Shown: positions 8,645-14,770, counted from the first letter of the stretch. The stretch is 15,470 nt of DNA from JAWUWD01 sp034112085 (GCA_034112085.1 JAWUWD010000036.1:1-15470); one strand, 5' to 3'. Made by a program: numbers and translations. The notes: generated by a model not told the origin, from the sequence alone.

Positions 8645-9029
8645 TTTATCAATATTTTTGGCCATAGGTGCTAAAGGACAAGAACCTTATGCGATCAAAA
8701 GCATTTACTTTCGTGGAGGTAATTATTTCGTTGATCAAGCTCAGTCTATCGAACTATCAGAGTTCATCGGTGAGCACATGGCTAATGGACAGTATGAAAT
8801 CACGATTCATAGTCATACAGATAATATTGGAGGAGTAGAGTATAATGAATGGCTGTCTGAAATGCGAAGTGAAAAAGTCATTCAAAAGCTTACTGAAAAT
8901 CTAATAGACCGAGAATCGATTAAAGTAAAAGACTTTGGTCAACATAATCCGGTTTATGAAAATGATACTTGGGAAGGTAGATTCAAAAACAGGAGGGTAG
9001 ATGTGATTCTTTGGCCTGTAGTGTTTTAA
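8619..9029 (+). CDS. Small secreted OmpA C-terminal-domain protein, 136 aa
   Basis: A signal peptide (residues 1-20, cleavage before Q21) leads straight into an OmpA/MotB-type peptidoglycan-binding domain without a beta-barrel or lipobox. Key features are ITIHSHTDNIGGVEYNEWLS with Asp68, the R83 of 'EMRSEKV' (these two positions contact diaminopimelate in the family), the FGQHNP loop (106-111) and the C-terminal GRFKNRRVDVIL signature (120-131). The domain is complete but minimal. It presumably sits in the periplasm bound to peptidoglycan. The gene lies 30 bp behind the ABC transporter and is very likely cotranscribed, which suggests a role in anchoring or organising that exporter at the cell wall. 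The alternative is unrelated envelope maintenance. Confidence 0.88.
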   Translation: MWLRNGLVVLSIFLAIGAKGQEPYAIKSIYFRGGNYFVDQAQSIELSEFIGEHMANGQYEITIHSHTDNIGGVEYNEWLSEMRSEKVIQKLTENLIDRESIKVKDFGQHNPVYENDTWEGRFKNRRVDVILWPVVF

Positions 9030-9036
9030 TTGGTCA

Positions 9037-9875
9037 TCAAAGCGTTTTTATTTTTTCATCCACGTCATTTCTACTAAGCCGTATTCCAAAGATACTGCGA
9101 CCATAACCATTTTTTTGCCTATCAAACCTTATTAATGATTCATGGTACATCTCTTGTGCAGCCTTATTATGTGACGCGGATTCCAATATCTGCCCGATAT
9201 AATAGTACGTATTAGCGAAGTACTCATTAACCTCTATTTGTTTTTCAAATGCTTTTTTAGCTTTAAAGGGTTAATTATTTTGATAATACAATGCGCCAAG
9301 AACAAAATAGTCATAGGCCCCAATAAATCCCTGGGCTTCATCACTAACCAGATAATTTGTAATCATTTCTATTCCTTTATCAACGCTACCAGTATTTGCA
9401 TATGCCAAACCTAGAAGTATCCGCATCTCAGCTTCACCGCCAGGGGTGAAGTCAAGACCTTGGTAGAAGGTGTAGTAATACCTCTCCAGGTCTGCAATAC
9501 AACGTGCATAGCTATCATGAGAGCCCTGTAGCATAAGTAATGGTTTCCCGGTTCTAACGCTACTGCTTTGTTGAGTAATTTAATGCCCTCATTGAGTAAT
9601 CCTCGCTTGAAGTAGGGCACTGACTTTTCGTAATATGCCCAGGCATAATTGGGACCTATCGCTATGGCAGAATCAAATAGTATTTGTGATTCACGGCTCC
9701 CTTGTTTATACCCTATCGCCTGATAACTCAGTTCACAAGCCTTTCTTTCACCACTATTCTTTTCATAGATTAGACAGTTTCCTTGACCAAAAGATAAATG
9801 AGCAATCGTGATCGATAATACTGATAATACTAATCTAGAAGAAGTTTTATTGAAGTATGCTTTCAATTTGTCCAT
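9037..9875 (-). pseudogene. Secreted TPR protein gene broken by a frameshift and an in-frame stop
   Basis: Three pieces make one former gene of about 278 codons. From ATG 9875 a signal peptide (VLSVLSITIAHLSFGQ) and TPR hairpins (KSVPYFKRGLLNEGIKLLNK) read to codon 113 (Tyr, 9537-9539). There the reading frame must shift by one base (apparently one base lost around 9535-9536) to continue as MLQGSHDSYARC and GLAYANTGSVDKG. That frame meets a TAA at 9271-9273 after YYQNN, yet the same frame goes on for another 77 codons with TPR-like sequence (PFKAKKAFEKQIEVNEYFA) to a TGA at 9037-9039. Two independent lesions argue for decay rather than one sequencing error. Its start overlaps the 3' end of the upstream lipoprotein gene by 29 bp, so it was the second gene of that operon. 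Confidence 0.8.
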
Positions 9876-10350
9876 TGCTAATTTTGAAATTTATGTACTT
9901 TGAGCAGTCCGAAGATTTAAATTTATCAGAAGTATGCTTCCAATTACTTAATTCTTTTACGATGCTTATTAGATGATTTTTCAGATCAGGAGGGCATTCT
10001 ATGGACATAAAATCATAATCTAGAGGCTCAGCTCTAAATCGGCCCATAGTATTGTCACAATTGATAATGAATCGTATGACTACGTATCCACTAAAATTTT
10101 TGTATTGAGATTTAAATTCATACATTCTTTTTACATCACTTGTGAAAGACTTGTTGGCATACTTCAGCGCTCCGCGGCTATGCAGTATCTGAGTAGAATC
10201 ACATAGTAGAAATGCTGGGTCATCAATTTCCGAGAGGAAGGGAATATCACCGATTCGATCGGTATATATTTTTCTTTCAGTTTTGACATTGGTACAACAG
10301 AATACGGATAGTAACAATATGAAAAATAGGTAAGATATATTTTTAGTCAT
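9847..10350 (-). CDS. Lipoprotein with TonB-C-like domain, 167 aa
   Basis: The start at 10350 (MTKNISYLFFILLLSVFCC) gives a clean lipoprotein signal, with a loose lipobox ending in two cysteines. In-frame ATGs at 10377 and 10428 add a stretch before the signal that would spoil it. The C-terminal half (about 85-167) has blocks FSGYVVIRFIINCDNTMGRF, LKNHLISIVKELSNWKHTS and YINFKISNGQIESIL. This is the alternating strand/helix layout of the TonB C-terminal fold seen in small Bacteroidota envelope proteins ('rFivNC.g..GRFr', '...W', '..FkI.nG'). Related genes often sit before TPR genes, as here. Function is unknown; without the TonB proline-rich linker or inner-membrane helix it should not be called TonB. 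Four phased TTAACA-like repeats lie 61-99 bp upstream of the start. Confidence 0.65.
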   Translation of the reverse strand: MTKNISYLFFILLLSVFCCTNVKTERKIYTDRIGDIPFLSEIDDPAFLLCDSTQILHSRGALKYANKSFTSDVKRMYEFKSQYKNFSGYVVIRFIINCDNTMGRFRAEPLDYDFMSIECPPDLKNHLISIVKELSNWKHTSDKFKSSDCSKYINFKISNGQIESILQ

Positions 10351-10410
10351 GAGTCTCTTCAGGCTGTTATGAGTCATGAAATAGCTTCTTATACTATGAA
10401 TATCCAAGTA

Positions 10411-10449
10411 GTTAACAATAGTTAACAAAATGTTGACATTTCATTAACA
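10411..10449. repeat. Four helically phased TTAACA-like repeats
   Basis: GTTAACA (10411), GTTAACA (10421), GTTGACA (10432) and ATTAACA (10443) recur every 10-11 bp, in the upstream region of the lipoprotein gene starting at 10350. Spacing equal to one helical turn would put every copy on the same face of the DNA, as expected for a multimeric regulator or for bending. The two outer left copies contain the palindrome GTTAAC. AT-rich background makes chance possible. Confidence 0.4.
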
Positions 10450-10704
10450 AAGTGAGAAAGTCAATATTTTCTGTTGATCATTTTGGAGAAATACAACAAA
10501 GTGTTTAGATCATAACCTTCTGATTTCTAATACTCTTCAGAATAAATATATAAGCGGCAACTGTGATATTGGATTGATACTGTGGGTGGCAATTTTCAAA
10601 AAAATCGAACAAAATGAAGGACTTAATGATATACAATTAGAGGCACTTCCTATTCTTAAAAATATTGTGACTGTCCACTGCAATAAAATCTCCTTCGTAG
10701 GAAC

Positions 10705-10764
10705 AGGTAATTAAAAAAATCCTCTTTTCGTTATTCTATCATATAAAACAGAGGATAATTACCT
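10705..10764. repeat. Bipartite inverted repeat (15 paired bases, A-rich bulge)
   Basis: AGGTAATT (10705-10712) pairs perfectly with AATTACCT (10757-10764). ATCCTCT (10719-10725) pairs perfectly with AGAGGAT (10750-10756). The right arms are contiguous; the left arms are split by six A residues, and the loop is 24 nt. It could be a structured RNA, a one-sided bulged terminator, or a recombination/mobile-element relic. The integron attC core (GTTRRRY) is absent. Confidence 0.55.
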
Positions 10765-10958
10765 TCAAATCGCTCCATATTAAGGTCTAAATAAAAAAAC
10801 AGATTATAGGCCTAAAAACATAGTGCTTTTTGTTTCATTATTATGACATTGATGTATTGATAATGCAAATATGTCGGGAAACAGTACACAAATGCATACA
10901 TTTTTGATTACCCAACATTCAATTTATTAGGATGACAACATTTATTTTTAACAAAGAT

Positions 10959-11123
10959 TTACCAACTACCTTTGTCTTCCATGGAGACTCCTTTATAAGT
11001 AGTAGTCTCAGAAATCTGCTCAATTTCTGAATTAGGTTGACTGTCCCTAGATTTGGCACTAATAAAAATTAGAGTAACCAAAATTACGATAACTACAGCG
11101 GAATACTTTATAACATTTTTCAT
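10959..11123 (-). CDS. Small secreted peptide, 54 aa, divergent relative of the three tandem lipopeptides
   Basis: ATG 11123 to TAA 10959-10961. The N-terminus is a lysine-flanked hydrophobic segment (VIKYSAVVIVILVTLIFISA) that reads as a signal peptide or membrane anchor. It has no lipobox cysteine, unlike its neighbours. The remaining 30 residues are polar and end TTYKGVSMEDKGSW. This tail aligns with the end of the tandem lipopeptides (KTHKGVERTDDGF): both have T-[YH]-K-G-V, three residues, D-x-G and a terminal aromatic. It starts 18 bp after the stop of the nearest tandem copy and is probably last in the same transcript. I recognise no known family. The shared C-terminal pattern and the position are the main support that it is a gene. 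Confidence 0.65.
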   Translation of the reverse strand: MKNVIKYSAVVIVILVTLIFISAKSRDSQPNSEIEQISETTTYKGVSMEDKGSW

Positions 11124-11141
11124 ATCTCTATAATTTAATTT

Positions 11142-11285
11142 CTAAAATCCATCATCAGTTCGTTCTACACCTTTGTGTGTTTTTGTATCTCCAGTGGCTG
11201 GAGCTACTTGTTCTTCAGTACAAGAAGAAAACAGTGCTGAACAGAATACAATGGCCAATAAGGTCAATAAAAATTTAGTTTTCAT
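11142..11285 (-). CDS. Tiny lipopeptide, 47 aa, tandem copy A
   Basis: ATG 11285 to TAG 11142-11144. The signal (MKTKFLLTLLAIVFCSALFS) ends in the lipobox L-F-S-S-C, placing lipidation at Cys22. The mature peptide is only 26 residues: C-T-E-E-Q-V-A followed by PATGDTKTHKGVERTDDGF. It is unrecognised in known families as far as I can tell. About 10 of 144 bases differ from copy B, several of them silent, which fits a translated gene. The longer open frames on the opposite strand are shadows, as they carry no signal peptide or conservation logic. Expected location is the periplasmic or outer face of an envelope membrane, or released after processing. Confidence 0.75.
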   Translation of the reverse strand: MKTKFLLTLLAIVFCSALFSSCTEEQVAPATGDTKTHKGVERTDDGF

Positions 11286-11320
11286 GGGAAGTAAGTTTAG
11301 TTTTTGTAATAGTTTAATTT

Positions 11321-11464
11321 CTAAAATCCATCATCAGTTCGTTCTACACCTTTGTGTGTTTTTGTATCTCCAGTAGCTGGAAGTACTTGTTCTTCTGTGC
11401 AAGAAGAGAACAACGCTGAACAGAATACAATGGCGAATACGGTCAATAAAAATTTAGTTTTCAT
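11321..11464 (-). CDS. Tiny lipopeptide, 47 aa, tandem copy B
   Basis: ATG 11464 to TAG 11321-11323. It is the same length and architecture as copy A. The signal differs by V9 and F10 (LLTVFAIVFCSALFS) and the lipobox is again L-F-S-S-C. The mature peptide differs from copies A and C at one position, Leu28, where A has Ala and C has Val. The last 18 codons are identical at the DNA level in all three copies. It is separated from copy A by a 35-bp spacer nearly identical to the spacer between B and C. Confidence 0.75.
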   Translation of the reverse strand: MKTKFLLTVFAIVFCSALFSSCTEEQVLPATGDTKTHKGVERTDDGF

Positions 11465-11499
11465 GGGAAGTAAGTTTAGTTTTTGTAATAATTTAATTT

Positions 11500-11643
11500 C
11501 TAAAATCCATCATCAGTTCGTTCTACACCTTTGTGTGTTTTTGTATCTCCAGTGGCTGGAACTACTTGTTCTTCAGTACAAGAAGAAAATAGGATTGAAC
11601 AAAATGATACTGCTAGAATTGTTAAAAGGAATTTAGCTTTCAT
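11500..11643 (-). CDS. Tiny lipopeptide, 47 aa, tandem copy C (promoter-proximal)
   Basis: ATG 11643 to TAG 11500-11502. First of the peptide genes on the - strand. Its signal is the most diverged (MKAKFLLTILAVSFCSILFS) but keeps the lipobox L-F-S-S-C, while the mature part is the same apart from Val28. A diverged signal beside an unchanged mature peptide is what selection on the mature product, or gene conversion, would leave. The 206-bp space upstream (11644-11849) is shared with the divergent histidine kinase gene. I see no convincing promoter in it, only a weak - strand -7-like TATTTATG at 11756-11763. Confidence 0.75.
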   Translation of the reverse strand: MKAKFLLTILAVSFCSILFSSCTEEQVVPATGDTKTHKGVERTDDGF

Positions 11644-11849
11644 GAGAATTGTGTTATGATTAATGAATGTTTTTAAAAATTAAGCTGTTTACTGGTACTA
11701 GTAAATCACTTTGAAAAATAATGTTGTTAAAGTAAATTTGATTGACTAGATTTTCCATAAATATTATAACTAACTACTGCTATAACAACCTGAATCTTTA
11801 ATTATCCATACACATGTTAGGATAATACAAATTCAGTCCTTAATGTTTT

Positions 11850-13952
11850 ATGAATAATCCTTATATTAGTTGCTTTTATTTTTTAATCGCCTCCATATCG
11901 ACACTTGTTTCCGCTACTCCAGGTATTTGCCAATCTCCGCAAGATGAGATTACAAGTAACTATGATCAGTTCAAAAATTTAAGAATCTCTCAACCCGAAG
12001 AAGCATTACTGTATGCGACTAAAGCATATGAAATAGCTTTAAAGTCAAATGATTTAATTTGGGTTGCAAAAACATCTAGAGCTGTGGGGTCTGTTTTTAA
12101 TACCCTGGGGAGTTACGACTCTGGATATAGCTACTTGCTTAAATCTATTGAGTATGGAGAACTAGTAAATGATGACAGACTTCTTAAATACGCACACAAT
12201 GATGCAGGATTAAATAGGCGTAACCTTAGTAAATACGATCAGGCACTAACACATTTTTTTGCATCCTTAACTATCCGTCAAAAGAATAATAACAAACAAG
12301 ATTTATCCATTATTTACAACAATATCGGACTTGTTTACTATGCTTTAGAAGATTATAAGAAAGCAGTAGAGTATCATTCTTTGTCTTTAAAATTGAACAA
12401 AGAGCTAGACGATCCCAGCTCATCAGTTATTAATATGGTTAATCTGGGGCTGTGTTATATGGGGAATAAGAAACATGAAATTGCTCTTGACTACTTTCTT
12501 GACGTTTTGGAGATCTGCAAGACGGGCTGTTTTGGTGATGTTCATATTCAGGCTCTAGGCGGCTTAGGTCACATCAATTATTTTTTAAAAAATCATGAGG
12601 CTGCCAAGAAGTATTTTATTCAATCAAATGACCTTTCAAAGTCGAATGATATTCAAAAATATCTAGCATCGAATTACAACTATTTGGCTCAAATACTATT
12701 TGAAGCCAACAATGTTGATTCTGCAATGATTTTTTTGAATACGGCTCAAACTCATGCTTTGGCAACAGAAGACGTTGAGTGGATTAGAAATAATTTGAAG
12801 CTCTATTCAGAATTTTATGCAAAAGCAGAAAATTTTGAACAAGCGTTCTTTTATCATCAACAATATATAACCTTTAGGGATAGCTCCTCTAATGATGAAG
12901 TATACAGAAATTTATCTAAAATCCATGTTAACATTCAAAAATCAAAAGATGAAACTATTATAAAAGGACTTGACAATGAAATAATTGCGATTACTCAGCA
13001 AACGATTATGTTGGCTTTTGTTGCTCTAGCTATTTCAGTTCTTCTATTTCTGGTATATAGAAATAATAAGGTCAGAAAGAGAATCAATGCTAAACTTGGT
13101 GATGCCAATTTGACTATTGAAAATAAAAATGCAGAGCTCAATGAGATGAACCTCAACCTTGATACTAAGGTGAAAGAAAGAACTGCATCACTTAAAATTA
13201 CCAATGAAGCCCTGATTGAGTCCAGGACTGAGTTAGACAATTTTATTTATAAAATTTCACATGACATCCAAGGTCCACTGGCCACGTTGAGAGGAGTATG
13301 TGATATCGGCCTGATCGATGTGAAAGATCAAATGGGTAGGGAGTATTTGACAAGATTGAGTACTACTGCAGAAGAACTGAACAGTATAATACTTCGCCTG
13401 CAGAGAGTTAACCAAATTATCAGTACTAAGTTAGAGTATGTCAATATTGATTTTGAAGAACAGGTAAAGGTTGCCATTAATAAATCAAGGGAGCTATCAC
13501 TAGAGTATTCTGATGTAGAATCTAGTGTATCTGTACAAGAAAATTTGAATTTCTATGCTGATATTGATGTTATAGCCGTCATCATTAACAATCTTGTAAG
13601 GAACGCATTCCAGTTTTACGATAGCGATAAACGAAAGAGCATTGTAAAAATCACAGTAAATAAATACAATGATAATTTACTCATTGAGATTCGTGATAAT
13701 GGCATTGGCATAGAAGTCGATGATACAAAGGATTTATTTCGTATGTTTTCCAGGTTTTCAGGTAGAAACCGAACAGGTGGAATTGGTTTGTTTCTAGTGA
13801 AGACAGCTGTGGATAAACTGAATGGAAAAATATCAGTGAGCAAGAATAGCCAGGACGAGGATACGGTATTCATTGTGGAGTTACCATATGAAACTAAAGA
13901 ACATACTCATGGTGAACCAGAAAAGGTAGATAAGCTGGTAGGAGTAGAGTAA
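11850..13952 (+). CDS. TPR-sensor histidine kinase, 700 aa
   Basis: A membrane histidine kinase. A signal sequence (residues 1-28, ending GICQ) is followed by TPR hairpins from about 35 to 345 (e.g. IYNNIGLVYYALEDYKKAVE, 155-174). A transmembrane helix (about 384-403) and a coiled coil (408-455) come next. The HisKA domain has the phospho-acceptor His471 in SHDIQGPLATL. The HATPase_c domain has the N-box NNLVRNAF (580-587), G1 box DNGIG (616-620), F-box LFRMFSRFSG (629-638) and G2 box GGIGLFLV (643-650). All catalytic boxes are intact. Topology places the TPRs in the periplasm, with two cysteines (223 and 227) in CKTGC. No response regulator is encoded in the window, so it is orphan here. It is divergent from the lipopeptide array, which could supply or share its signal; that link is inference. 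Confidence 0.93.
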   Translation: MNNPYISCFYFLIASISTLVSATPGICQSPQDEITSNYDQFKNLRISQPEEALLYATKAYEIALKSNDLIWVAKTSRAVGSVFNTLGSYDSGYSYLLKSIEYGELVNDDRLLKYAHNDAGLNRRNLSKYDQALTHFFASLTIRQKNNNKQDLSIIYNNIGLVYYALEDYKKAVEYHSLSLKLNKELDDPSSSVINMVNLGLCYMGNKKHEIALDYFLDVLEICKTGCFGDVHIQALGGLGHINYFLKNHEAAKKYFIQSNDLSKSNDIQKYLASNYNYLAQILFEANNVDSAMIFLNTAQTHALATEDVEWIRNNLKLYSEFYAKAENFEQAFFYHQQYITFRDSSSNDEVYRNLSKIHVNIQKSKDETIIKGLDNEIIAITQQTIMLAFVALAISVLLFLVYRNNKVRKRINAKLGDANLTIENKNAELNEMNLNLDTKVKERTASLKITNEALIESRTELDNFIYKISHDIQGPLATLRGVCDIGLIDVKDQMGREYLTRLSTTAEELNSIILRLQRVNQIISTKLEYVNIDFEEQVKVAINKSRELSLEYSDVESSVSVQENLNFYADIDVIAVIINNLVRNAFQFYDSDKRKSIVKITVNKYNDNLLIEIRDNGIGIEVDDTKDLFRMFSRFSGRNRTGGIGLFLVKTAVDKLNGKISVSKNSQDEDTVFIVELPYETKEHTHGEPEKVDKLVGVE

Positions 13953-14123
13953 CGTGTATTTATCATGAGCCTTATGAATCTGATATGATGTGCTTAGTCA
14001 GAGATTTTGCATGACATCTCTGTTGACCCATTTCTAGGGTTGGAAAAGGTGTATCGCACCTAAAAAATCAGACTCAAGAGATTAGAACTTACGAGACAAG
14101 AGTTATTTAGATAGCGAATAAAT

Positions 14124-14149
14124 GGTTATGATCAATAACCTCTTTTTAT
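14124..14149 (+). terminator. Weak candidate terminator for the histidine kinase gene
   Basis: GGTTAT (14124-14129), loop GATCA, ATAACC (14135-14140), then TCTTTTTAT. The stem is a perfect 6 bp but AT-rich, and lies about 170 bp after the kinase stop. It also contains the stop codon of the convergent Crp/Fnr remnant. Other small stems lie between: CAGAGAT/ATCTCTG at 13999-14022 and AGGTG/CACCT at 14047-14061, the latter flanked by A and T tracts and usable by the - strand. Confidence 0.35.
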
Positions 14150-14419
14150 TAAGTTTTCAAGATTTGATATGGAAAGGATGAAGATTTTTCCTGATGTAAT
14201 ATCAATGAGTTTCTCCTCTTTGAAATTCGACAAAGAGCGAATCACGGATTCTGCAGATGTTCCTACCATGTTTGCCAAGTCTTCACGGGAAATTGAAAAT
14301 CCTTTTTCTTGGTCTTCAGATTGCTTATAAAGTTAAAATAAAGCCGATGCTACTCGCTGTCTTACTTGACCTGCACTATGAACTGATTGATTGAACTGTT
14401 TTATGACATTTTGAATATT
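14132..14419 (-). pseudogene. Crp/Fnr-type regulator remnant, DNA-binding domain only
   Basis: Reading toward the TGA at 14132-14134, the frame gives IQNVIKQFNQSVHSAGQVRQ, then RVASALF, a TAA (14333-14335), LYKQSEDQEKG, FSISREDLANMVGTSAESVI, and RSLSNFKEEKLIDI, ending near SGKIFILSISNLENLIKR. This is the helix-turn-helix half of a Crp/Fnr protein: the 'RVA.AL..L' linker, 'SREDLA..VGTS.ESVIR.L..F' recognition helix and the 'I.I.SGKI.IL' wing. The cyclic-nucleotide/sensor domain is absent. The in-frame stop removes all of the HTH from any upstream start. A restart inside could in principle make a free HTH, but no good ATG precedes it (the only Met is inside the HTH). I call it a decayed gene. 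A perfect Fnr-type palindrome lies about 150 bp upstream. Confidence 0.8.
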
Positions 14420-14571
14420 ATCTCCCACGTGGCAGGAGGGACAAGTTGTATTTCCAGCTACTTAGTTTGCACCATCGGTTCCCGCAACTCCTTCAGGAAC
14501 TTCACGGCTAATACTTACTGCAGCTATACACAGAACCACAAATAGAACATAAAATAATTATAGGCTTTCAT
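14420..14571 (-). pseudogene. Remnant of a small secreted protein with a CPSCH heme-type motif
   Basis: ATG at 14571 begins MKAYNYF. After a one-base frame change the sequence continues as a signal-like stretch (LFYVLFVVLCIAAVSIS), then REVPEGVAGTDGAN, a TAA (14462-14464), and VAGNTTCPSCHVGD. CPSCH (14429-14443) fits the c-type heme-binding motif CxxCH. This frame is the same as that of the Crp/Fnr remnant and runs straight into it. It looks like the start of a small exported cytochrome-like protein joined by deletion to a regulator gene. The alternative is that the cysteines were part of an Fnr N-terminus and the hydrophobic stretch is chance. Two lesions in 150 bp make expression of a functional product unlikely. 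Confidence 0.4.
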
Positions 14572-14616
14572 AATCGTAACATTTAGTTCAAACAAAATAA
14601 TCACTTCTTTACACTA

Positions 14617-14624
14617 CAAATTTA
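14617..14624 (-). promoter_or_regulatory. Candidate -7 box TAAATTTG
   Basis: Perfect match to the Bacteroidota TAnnTTTG on the - strand, 46 bp upstream of the ATG at 14571. No TTG is found at the proper -33 distance. A dyad occupies that place instead, as in activator-dependent promoters. Confidence 0.3.
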
Positions 14625-14629
14625 AAGCT

Positions 14630-14660
14630 ACCTGTCAGTATAACTAACTGTAATACAGGT
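14630..14660. promoter_or_regulatory. Dyad, candidate operator next to the TAAATTTG box
   Basis: ACCTGT (14630-14635) mirrors ACAGGT (14655-14660), and CAGT (14636-14639) mirrors ACTG (14647-14650). The inner pair is offset by 2 bp. It sits just upstream of the -7 box, where a regulator could act. It could also form a hairpin. Confidence 0.35.
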
Positions 14661-14720
14661 GTATATGTTCTGTCAATGAATACATGAATCATTTAAAATT
14701 GAACTTATATCAGTCTGATG

Positions 14721-14734
14721 TTGATTTATATCAA
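14721..14734. promoter_or_regulatory. Perfect FNR-type binding site
   Basis: TTGAT-TTAT-ATCAA matches the FNR consensus TTGAT-N4-ATCAA at all ten defined bases. An adjacent short dyad, ATCA-gtc-TGAT, lies at 14709-14719. The site is in the non-coding space between the cytochrome c terminator and the Crp/Fnr remnant, about 150 bp upstream of the latter. It fits oxygen- or nitric oxide-responsive control of this locus by an Fnr-family protein, presumably encoded elsewhere. Confidence 0.65.
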
Positions 14735-14770
14735 AGCCAAAAAACGAACTCTTTTATACTCGTACTTATC

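Larger units (their letters stand above)
10351..10958. other. 608-bp stretch without a confident gene
   Basis: It holds the upstream region of the lipoprotein gene (including the phased repeats at 10411-10449), an open + frame without ATG from 10478 to the TAA at 10712-10714, and the bipartite inverted repeat at 10705-10764. A weaker hairpin has AGGTCTA at 10783-10789 paired with TAGGCCT at 10807-10813 (one G-U). The region is low-complexity and AT-rich. I see no tRNA, no transposase remnant and no clear promoter in it. Confidence 0.6.
11142..11643. repeat. Three tandem 179-bp direct repeats carrying the lipopeptide genes
   Basis: Stops at 11142, 11321 and 11500 and starts at 11285, 11464 and 11643 give an exact period of 179 bp: 144 bp of gene plus 35 bp of spacer. 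The first 54 bp of each unit (+ strand), covering the peptide C-terminus, are identical in all three. The end encoding the signal peptide of copy C diverges. This points to recent tandem duplication with partial homogenisation. Confidence 0.9.

Noticed and set aside
9271..9534. Separate intact small TPR protein starting MLQGSHDSYARC
   Set aside because: The ATG is internal to a longer TPR gene, there is no signal peptide, and TPR-like sequence continues beyond both ends. It is better explained as a fragment of a broken gene.
9847..10428. Longer 193-aa version of the TonB-C-like lipoprotein
   Set aside because: The first 26 residues precede an obvious lipoprotein signal, so the start at 10350 is preferred.
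10705..10764. Integron attC site
   Set aside because: It is imperfectly palindromic with a bulge, but lacks the conserved GTTRRRY/RYYYAAC core ends and there is no cassette structure around it.
10855..10910. Small palindromes such as AAATG-cata-CATTT
   Set aside because: They are short, AT-only stems expected by chance at this base composition.
11173..11636. Two + strand open frames beginning MCVFVSPVAG within the tandem repeats
   Set aside because: They are opposite-strand shadows of the lipopeptide genes. They lack a signal or domain, while the - strand frames have perfect lipoprotein signals and mostly conservative differences.
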